This document shows, in pieces, positions 56,613 through 64,000 of a stretch of DNA of 64,000 nucleotides; the first letter of the stretch is position 1; each line of letters starts with the position of its first letter. The notes under the pieces are model-generated. The model did not search any database. It had not been told where the DNA came from and was given only the letters and a program-made list of their open reading frames with translations. The stretch spans positions 32,426,001-32,490,000 of the forward strand of contig CM075943.1 in assembly GCA_038030265.1 (NCBI GenBank), in the 5' to 3' direction. A program made the position numbers and the translations under genes. The DNA is from Corythucha ciliata (lineage: Eukaryota > Arthropoda > Insecta > Hemiptera > Tingidae).

Positions 56613-56924
56613 CTGTTCGTAGAAGGGTTAGGTTTATTTAATTTTCTAGGTCGTTTCACGTTAGACAGGTGAATTTTTTGTTTTGTGTTGTGGTGCCTTG
56701 GTTCTATGATTGCTGTTTTTCGTCCTGGATTTCCGTCTTTAACGGTTTCTTTATTATACTTGTTTTTCGTTTTACTTTGAAGTTGTTTGTTTTTTTTACG
56801 TAGACTTCTTTTCGTATTTCCACTACGTCTTCTCTAGTCATGTTACGTTTAGCGATGGTTTTTTCTTTGTTTGCCTGATCCTGTTCTCTAATTTTCTCGT
56901 ATAGAATTTGAATTTTGTCTCGAT

Positions 56925-56926
<2 letters not shown>
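56613..56926 (-). pseudogene. pol: Errantivirus 2 integrase C-terminal tail
   Basis: Lys/Arg-rich minus-strand sequence joins the integrase frame at 62252 once the R1-like element is removed. It is the C-terminal tail of pol and contains stops toward its end. 56917-56926 (GTCTCGATGG) is one copy of the R1-like element's target duplication. Confidence 0.55.
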
Positions 56927-56972
<46 letters not shown>

Positions 56973-57056
56973 TGAAACAACACCCACGGGTAGGAGGGTT
57001 GCCCCCCCGGCACAGAATCCTAGGTGGATTATTGTGCCCCCCCTGGGTCTGTGGAT

Positions 57057-60000
57057 CTAGTCCAGGATCCCCTTCCCTCTGACGAGGTTTAGGAGGTCCT
57101 CGGCTAGAGTTTCGCCGGTCGGGGCACCCTCGAGTTGGTCAGCCCCGAAGATGCTAAGCCGGCGGCCCGCGAGCGCCTCACATTCGAACACGATGTGATG
57201 GGCGGTCTCGTCTTCTTCCCCACACAGTCTGCACACCGGGGACTCTGTGGTAACCCCGATGCGGTGTAGATGATAACGGAGCTGGCAGAATCCTGTGATA
57301 AGGCCAACCACCGTTCTAAGGTCTCTCCGGCTAAGTCGGAGCAGTTTGCTCGTAAGCCTCCTGCACGGTCCTTCGACCATGCGCTTACTCTGCTGATGTC
57401 CCTCCAGTCTCTGCCAGCGAATAGCCGCCTGGGCATTAACCCACTTAGCTATCGCCATCCTGAAGGTCGATGGCGGGACGCCGAGCGCCGGCTCCGGGCC
57501 AGTGAAGTCTCCATTCGAGCCCTCCCTGGCCAAGGAGTCCGCCTGCTCGTTCCCGTAGATACCCTTGTGTCCCGGTAGCCATTCAAGGCTTACCTTGTTA
57601 TCCTGGGCCAGCAGACTAAGGCTTTGGCGGCAGTCCCATACAAGCCCGGAGCTCACTATAGGAGCCGTTAGTGCCTTAATGGCAGCCTGGCTATCCGTGA
57701 GGATACGTATATGGGCATTTTGCACGTCCCTAGTATATTCTCAGCAGCACAGGCCTTGATTGCGTAGACTTCGGCTTGGAATACCGAGGTGTATACCCCC
57801 AGAGGTGTAGACAGCCTCCATTCGGGTTCCACCCCGTACACCCCCGCACCAGTCCCGTTATTCGTTTTAGAGCCGTCTGTAAACCACAATCGCTCCTTGT
57901 GATTTCTTTTCACTGCCTGCCCCTCACCGTACCCAAGGCGGACGGAGAAGGGACAGCGTTCACCGAGGGTTTTGGGCATGATGTCCGGCATCATGCCCAG
58001 CACTGGGTCCCGAACCGTGTCCAGGATCCCAGTGTGGGTCCTCCTAGAATTAAGGCCCCCACCCCTCCATAAACCACCCCATTTATGCCTTAGGGCCGAC
58101 ATTGCCGCCGCCCCCTTGATGAAGATGTCTACGGGAGGGAGTCCCGTCAGTATCTCCATCGTTGCAGTAGGAGTGGAGTGCATAGCCCCAGTGACCATTA
58201 GGCACGCCAGTCTCTGAACACTAGTGAGGGTATTTCTGGCCCCCACTTGTTCCGCTTTGTGCCACCAGACCACTGAGCAGTATGTCAGTGCGGGTCTGAC
58301 TATCGCCGTATATAGCCATACGACCATTTGCGGCCTCAGTCCCCACGTTTTGCCGCAGGCACTTTTCGTCCTCATAAGCAGCATTTTGCCCCTGTCGGCA
58401 ACCCTGCCCAGGTGCTTGTTCCAGGTGAGCGTGGAGTCCAGGGTTACCCCCAGATACTTCACTTCCCTCCGAAGAGATAGCCTGGTATCGTAGAACAGGG
58501 GTTCTTTAAAGTCCCCCAAGTTCCTCTTTCTAGTGAAGGCCACTAGGTTGGTCTTGTCAGGGTTTACATTCAGCCCTTCCTTCCCACACCAGTCCTTCAC
58601 TATATTCAATGCTGACTGAGTCAAGTCCGACACCACCCCGACATGTCGCCCTCTAATGACGACGACAATGTCGTCCGCGTATCCCTGGACATAAAACCCA
58701 TTATCAGCCAGCCGCACCAATAAGGAATTGGCCACCATGCCCCACATCCGGGGTGACAAACCCCCCCCCCCCTGTGGGCATCCCTTCTTTACAGCCACCT
58801 CCAGGGATTCCCCAAGGAGCGTGGCGGTAACTGTTCTGCTTTCAAGCAGCACCCTCAACCACCTACTAATGGTGTCGCAGATGCCATGCCGTCCTGCAGC
58901 TTCAATAACCGAGGATATAGAGGTATTGTCAAAGGCACCCTCTATGTCCAGGAAGATTCCCACCGCTAGTTCCTTGTGCTCTAGAGTATCCTCCAGCCTA
59001 GTAACCAGCTGGTGTAGTGCCGTTTCGCAGGACTTTCCCTGCTGGTAGGCAAATTGACCTGGGTGTAGTGGCCTCGAAGGGAGGCAGCTTTCCCAGATAT
59101 GCCTATCCACCAGTTTTTCCAACGTCTTCAAAACGAAAGACGTTAGACATATGGGTCGGTACGCCTTAGCCTGTGCATATGACGGACGCCCCGGCTTAGG
59201 AATAAACACAACCCGTGCTTTCCGCCACACCTCAGGGATTCTGCCCATTGCCAGGCAAGCCCTGAAGATGCAGCACAGTCGTCTGGCAACCTCTGGCCCC
59301 CCCTCCTGCAGGTGTTTGGGGATTATGCCGTCCGGTCCAGGAGCCTTGAAGGGAGAAAACGAGCCAATGGCCCATTGTACCCTTCCCAATGTGACCACCT
59401 CCCTAGCCACATGCCAGTCCACCCTTGTCGCCCTCCTTCGCGAGGGCTCCACGGGTGGAATGGACGATACAACCCCCACGGCCCCCGGAAAGTGCACCCC
59501 CATCAGGGTCGTCAACGTTTCCGACGCCGTCGTAGTGTAACTACCGTCCACTTTCATCAGTGTGCCAACGGGATTCAGCGGGTCCTTGGAGAGAAGGCGC
59601 TGAAGGCGAGCCACCGAGGAGGTATTTTCAGCCTCCTCACAGAATCCCCTCCAAGACGCCCTCTTCGAACTCCTCAGCCCCCGCCGATACTCCGCCAGCT
59701 TGGACCTATAGGCCTCCCACTGCCCGTCGCGGACTGCCCGATTAAATAGCCTCCGCGATGCTTTTCTCAACCCCTCGAGCTGCTCATTCCACCAGGGAAC
59801 CTTCCTGGTCGATGAGCGCGAGCTCAGGGGAGTATTTGCTTGATACGAGGTTACCAGCACCTCCTGCAACTCCTGTGCTGCCCCCTCGATATCGTCACCA
59901 TCTCGTAGGTCCAGTTCACCCCCAAAACTAAGCCTACCATTCACTTCCTCTGCGAAACCACCCCAGTCCGTCTTACGAGGGTTGTAGTATGTCTCTTGTA

Positions 60001-60700
60001 TCCTCTCCACCCCCCGGATTTCCATGATAACATACCTGTGGTCCGAGAACGATGGAGCCTCGGACACACTCCAGCTCCTGACCCTACCGGCCAGTAAGGA
60101 AGTAGAGAGGGTGCGGTCGAGGACCTCCCTCCTACTTGATGTTACAAAGGTGGGCTTATTGCCCCTGTTCAACACGGATAAATCACTAGTTGCCAGGTAC
60201 TCAAATAAGGACTCACATCTGGAGTTTGTGTTGGTGCTGCCCCATGCCAAGTGATGGGCGTTGGCATCCACACCGATAAGCAGTTGTTCGCCATTGCGCC
60301 TGCAGGCGTCGACCAGGTTGATCACCTCTCTCGGTGGCGGGCCCTGATCGCTGTCTCCAGGGAAGTACGCCGAGGTCGCAACAAGCTGCTCCCTTGTGGC
60401 CCCCTCCTGGTAGGTCAGCCTGACAGCTACCATGTCCCTGAAACAGAACTCGTTAACCGTCAATGCCCTCAATCCGCCTCTAACGTAGATGCATGCACGT
60501 GGAGTATCGACAAATCTAGAATAAATTAACTCACCTCCAATGCTGCTCAGTCCCGCCACTCTTCCCCTTGAGATCCAAGGTTCCTGAATGAGGGCGACAT
60601 CGTAGCTGCCTGCTGCAAGCAGCCGACAGAGGGTGGCGGATGCCACCCTACTGTGCTGCAGGTTCACCTGAATGACCCGCAGCATCAGAAGAGGAGGCAC
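57057..60700 (-). pseudogene. Retrotransposon ORF2: endonuclease, RT, RNase H (one frameshift)
   Basis: A 1010-codon frame (60700-57668) plus a 222-codon continuation (57725-57057) after one frameshift. APE endonuclease: NLQHSR, ALIQEPW (E40), GVDANAHHLAWGS and SFSDHRY. RT: FKAPGPDGI, VGIFLDIEGAFDN, KKGCPQGGGGLSP, the intact catalytic box GYADDIVVVI (about residues 672-681) and KYLGVTLDS. RNase H: FTDGSKTNN and FQAEVYAI before the frameshift, LTDSQAA and WLPGHKG...NEQAD after it, so all acidic positions are present. A CCHC-like knuckle CRLCGEEDETAHH ends the protein. It nicks DNA and reverse transcribes in place. The frameshift may be real or a sequencing error. Confidence 0.88.
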
Positions 60701-61682
60701 TCCCCGCCACCTTGAAGTTGACTCTCTGGAATGCGAAGTACGGTTGCCCGTTATCCTTCAGCCACTTCAGAGTGTCCTTGCCGATCCCGAGTACCAGCGT
60801 CACTCCCTTGGGGTCCGCCGCACTCGAGATCAATTGCCATCCCTCAGTCGAGAGCCCCTTATTCTGGGTCTCGAAAAGAGGGATGAGTTTCCTTGGGTCA
60901 GATTCCCCAATGAGGTCTGCGGGCACCCACACGACCGCCTTGGTGACCTGAACCACTTGCCGGGCAGGTCCAACTCGCAGGTCAGCCCCGTCCCAGGGTT
61001 TCATTTCTTTGACGTGGGCTTCCAGCCAGGCTTTCGCCTCGCCATCAGCGCACGTCACATATACCACCCCACCGCTGGCGTAGCTATTTGAGAACTTGGG
61101 GCCCTCCCCCTTAGGGCATTTAAAAACGCCCTTCAGGACCTCCCCAAGCACCTTCCTGCCCTCCTCATCCGACAGCCTGACCCTAGGGTACTCCCCAGGG
61201 ACGATGGCCATCTTGGTTGAGGTAAGAGCCTCCCTAAAGTCTTTATTCCCGCCAGCTGCGGGTGTCTTAGGTCGGGTTCCCTGCCCTTCCTTGGGCCTCT
61301 TTAGAGCCCTCTTCTGTTCGCCCGTCGAGGGCGTAGATTGAGGGGTCCTACCCCGCTTGCGCGGTGTTTCCCCACTCAATCCAGGTTTTGGGTGCACATC
61401 ACTGTGGCCTTGCCGGGCATCCGTAGACGTCCCAGCACCCACCGCGTGGTGTCCCCCAGCACCTGCCCCCGCCGAGCCGAACTTATCCCGAGGGGTTCCG
61501 GGTATGCCTTCCGCGGCTGCCCTTTCCCTCGCCAGCTTCCTCCTTTGAGCTCCGGAGAGCCTCAACCGAGGAAGCTCCGCCCGAGGGGTTTGTCCCGAGG
61601 GACTGCCCCCCTTTGGACTGCCCATTTCAACGTCCCTGACGGTCGTCTCCACGGACAGTGCAGCCATACCCCCCGTGGGCAC
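60648..61682 (-). CDS. Retrotransposon ORF1 with DUF4780 domain
   Basis: An intact 344-codon frame. Residues 1-155 are Pro/Gly/Arg-rich and probably disordered (RRKLARERAAAEG, RKRGRTPQS). Residues ~158-330 match the insect DUF4780 pattern: YPRVRLSDEEG, VTCADGEAKAWL, LRVGPARQV, VVWVPADL, LIPLFETQNKGLSTEGW and VTLVLGI. There are no CCHC knuckles, unlike Jockey ORF1. By position it should be the RNA-binding partner of ORF2. The last 53 nt overlap the ORF2 start in another frame. DUF4780 proteins are often annotated in insect genomes as host hypotheticals; here the context is clearly retrotransposon. Confidence 0.82.
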   Translation of the reverse strand: MPTGGMAALSVETTVRDVEMGSPKGGSPSGQTPRAELPRLRLSGAQRRKLARERAAAEGIPGTPRDKFGSAGAGAGGHHAVGAGTSTDARQGHSDVHPKPGLSGETPRKRGRTPQSTPSTGEQKRALKRPKEGQGTRPKTPAAGGNKDFREALTSTKMAIVPGEYPRVRLSDEEGRKVLGEVLKGVFKCPKGEGPKFSNSYASGGVVYVTCADGEAKAWLEAHVKEMKPWDGADLRVGPARQVVQVTKAVVWVPADLIGESDPRKLIPLFETQNKGLSTEGWQLISSAADPKGVTLVLGIGKDTLKWLKDNGQPYFAFQRVNFKVAGSASSSDAAGHSGEPAAQ

Positions 61683-62251
61683 TTCCGCGCCCTTGGGGGT
61701 TCCTTCTGAGGGGGGGTTCTCCCCCCCCCCCCCTCAGTCGTTGTTGAAAGTTTTCTTAAACAAGGGTCCATAAACGATCCCACGAGCAGCTAGGGAAAGT
61801 GTGGTCCACCGCCGGCAGAGCCCCGCATGCCGTGGTAAGCCTAAATACACCAGGGGGTCGGCCGGTACCCTGGGAGTCCGTTTAAGGCGCACTTTGCCCT
61901 CTGCGCCACGCAGGCCTTAGGCACGGACCGCACACCGTAGCCTTGAGGGAATGAATAGGAAGGGGGAAAGGTTAATACGAGCGATTTAAGGACTAGGAAC
62001 GCTCGAATAGCTGGAGAGGTTCTGGTAGGCCACACCATCTTTCGTCCCGGTCTCAGGACGCCTCCTTACCCTTGATTGGTCCACGGGTCCGTATTTAATT
62101 CCGGACCACCCCTCAGCCTGGGCAGCTCGCACCGTCCACGCTGAGGGATCCCTCATCCGCCACCCGAGGGACGCGCCCGATAGGGGATCAAGGCCCCGTG
62201 AGGAAGTCAATCCCTCACCCGGACCTAGTCCGACACGGGGTCTCGATGGTT

Positions 62252-62986
62252 ATTTAAGTAGTTATTGGTCAACTGATGTTCGAAATCTAAATCTATTACA
62301 GAACTATTATGCACGTGGCCGTTTATTATTTCGAATGGTGTAAAGTTAGTAGCTGAATGGATGCTGTTGTTATAGGCTACTAGAGCATAATTTACTTTTG
62401 ACACTACGGAGTCGTTTTTGTATTCTTCTTGATTGTTGAGGAGTCTCATGTGTTCTACTAAAGTGGAGTGAAATCTTTCTATTGGGCCGTTAGAGTCTGG
62501 GTGTTGACTACTAATAAAATGTATTTTAATTTTGTGCAGTGCCATCAATTCTTTGACCATCGTGCTGTTTAGCTCAGTGCCGTTATCGGATACTATGACA
62601 TCTGGTATCCCATGATGGGAGAACAATTTGATAAGAGCTTTGACAGCTTCGATACTGGAGGATGAAGTTACGGAATAGGCTTGGGCGTATCTGGAAAATT
62701 TGTCAATGATGGTTAAAAATTTTGATCCGTCTAGTGTTAGTTTATCGATGTGTAAGATTTCGAAGGGCCTTGAGGCTGTGGGTGTGACGTTGTATTTGAT
62801 TTTTAGCGGTCGTCTGTCGTATTTGCAGGTTAGACAGATCTCGCATTGGTTAATGAAGTCTTGAATGGTTTTCTTCTGATTTGGCCAAAAATACATGCGC
62901 TTATACCTATATACCTCTGTGGTTAGTTTTACTAACGTGATAATTTCGTATAATTTCATGAATTTCTTCTTCTTCAAGGACGTCAA
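62252..62986 (-). pseudogene. pol: Errantivirus 2 integrase, split by insertion
   Basis: The minus-strand frame contains the integrase zinc-finger cysteines C48/C51 (CEIC), the Trp-Pro motif FWPNQ, and an intact catalytic triad D81 (LHIDKL), D134 (VSDNGTE) and E170 (GPIERFH), a D-D-35-E. Its His pair lies in the preceding frame (HVSKTNH), so a frameshift lies near 62930. The C-terminus is displaced to 56926 by the R1-like element. Integrase would insert element DNA; here it is broken by frameshift and insertion although the active site is conserved. Confidence 0.85.
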
Positions 62987-64000
62987 TTAATTTTTCGGTG
63001 CACTTGGTAAGATCTATTTCTGATGTTTTGAAATTTTTGACCATTAATTGTGTGAATTTTTCATAAACGTCATCCTCAAAATATATGGAGTATTTAACTT
63101 TCGGGGTGACATATTCTTTGACAAAGCTAACTAAGTCCTTTTCAAAATCATTTACGGATAGTTCTACTAGGATTCGCGTTTTAGAGTTAAATAGCTTGAT
63201 TATTTTTGGTTTTCGGGGGTTGCCTTGAACGGTATTAATAATGATTTGATCATTCCCATGATTTACTGGGCTTTCGGAAATAGGGATGTAAGGAATAGTA
63301 TTTCCGCCTGCATTGGAATGTACTGTTGCTCCTGAGTCACTAGTTTCATCGAAATTTACTTGTAAAGATTGCCCAGCGTCATTGACTTGGTCTTCGACTG
63401 TGGGACTTGAATTACCTACCGAAGGATTCTCAATGAAAAATCCTGTTACCAGGTCATTAATTATTTCTTCTGCGTCTTCTGTTTCAGTCATATTTAGCTG
63501 TATTCTAGAAAGTGCGTCGGTGTTAGTGTTTGTTGAACCTTTTTTATAGGAAATGTCTTCCACTGTCAACGGCCTAACTGCTTTATCAGTGACTGGGTTT
63601 TTACTTGAGTTTAACATGGCACAGTAGGTTTGATAATTCTCTACGCTCTCGGGGATTTCTATATTGTTGATTTTTGTACAGGGTAATGCCCCTAATCCAT
63701 ATTTTATATTTTTTATTCGTGTTTTTACTCGCTTTAAAGGTCTAGGTTCGATTTTAAAATATTCTGGGGACTTGTCTATTTGGTAGAACAAAACAGGTAT
63801 ACTAATTTCAGGGGTGTTGAGAGTGTTCCCCAACAGATTAATATTGGCTTTCAGAAATTTGAGGTTGTCTATTCCGAGTAGCATATCAAAATGGTTGTGA
63901 AATTTGAGTAAGTAAAATTTTAAATTTAAATTTTTCTTTTGAAAAGTTCTCCACAAGGTACTGAGGTACTAGATTTTTCTAGGGACGTGCCATGAGCGGT
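62907..64000 (-). pseudogene. pol: Errantivirus 2 protease fused to RNase H tail (RT deleted)
   Basis: A 349-codon minus-strand frame (63956-62907) begins in the C-terminal half of an aspartic protease (HFDMLLGIDNL) and passes through the usual linker. Then, near 63545-63555, it jumps in frame to the end of RNase H (SYKKGSTNTNTDALSRI). It continues through the acidic linker to the start of the integrase zinc finger. Reverse transcriptase and most of RNase H, well over 1 kb, are missing. The element runs off the right window edge, where the protease active site should lie. Confidence 0.8.

Larger units (their letters stand above)
56927..62239 (-). mobile_element. R1/LOA-like non-LTR retrotransposon, nearly intact
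   Basis: A 5.3-kb GC-rich element on the minus strand: 5' UTR (62239-61683), ORF1 with DUF4780, ORF2 with endonuclease, RT, RNase H and zinc knuckle, and a poly(A) tail of ~42 nt (poly(T), 56927-56970). It is flanked by GTCTCGATGG (56917-56926 and 62240-62249), extendable to 12 bp through TT. It is inserted between two parts of the errantivirus 2 integrase. A single frameshift in ORF2 and the long tail argue for recent insertion. The clade call within the R1/LOA/I group rests on RNase H presence and general likeness. Confidence 0.88.

Noticed and set aside
57270..61709. Many plus-strand frames opposite the R1-like element
   Set aside because: Shadow frames of a GC-rich coding strand; none has a domain, while the minus strand carries the recognisable proteins.

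Overview
The window is 64 kb of animal genomic DNA, almost certainly from an insect. The evidence is spliced genes with GT-AG introns (including a 68-nt intron with a good branch point), an arthropod-restricted MBF2-family gene, an insect-like SMG5 gene end, insect errantiviruses (Gypsy), Jockey and R1-like retrotransposons, a Penelope-like fragment with hammerhead-type motifs, and many palindromic MITEs. Nothing looks bacterial. Single-copy host DNA is AT-rich; the largest GC-rich stretch is one retrotransposon (about 57.0-62.2 kb). The species cannot be named from the sequence.

Layout: 1-5586 and 10354-15937 are two nearly identical copies of one segment, each carrying the last four exons of a host Smg5 gene (nonsense-mediated decay factor with a PIN domain). 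Copy 1 stops at a 500-N gap, so recent duplication and redundant assembly are both possible. Between the copies lie an RT fragment, a degenerate ~30-bp minisatellite and a foldback element that was itself hit by a hammerhead-bearing palindromic insertion. From 16 to 29 kb there are no convincing genes; instead there are foldback and inverted-repeat elements (17.1-18.3, 21.8-22.2, 22.8-24.3, 28.9-29.5 kb) and a Penelope-like fragment with a tRNA-like sequence. At 29.7-30.2 kb is a complete two-exon secreted MBF2-family gene (minus strand), followed by a nested palindromic complex (30.8-32.1 kb) and a possible second MBF2-like fragment (33.2-33.5 kb).

At 34.0-40.2 kb is a decayed plus-strand errantivirus (LTR, PBS, gag, an internally inverted segment, pol, env remnant), whose env is cut by another element with an ACAGGGTG end. 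Next come a THAP-like fragment, a broken DDE transposase (42.2-42.9 kb) and more foldback elements. One of these (from 47.3 kb to the second 500-N gap) contains a perfectly delimited 1.3-kb insertion packed with copies of a GTCAGATTA motif.

The right end is a nest: a minus-strand errantivirus (51.6-64.0 kb and beyond) was split twice, by a Jockey-type element (51703-55803, 11-bp target duplication) and by a nearly intact R1/LOA-like element with a DUF4780 ORF1 (about 56927-62239, 10-12-bp target duplication). This errantivirus also has its protease fused in frame to the RNase H tail, with reverse transcriptase deleted. Overall, two or three host loci survive in an arena of layered transposon insertions whose empty sites and target duplications allow the order of events to be read.
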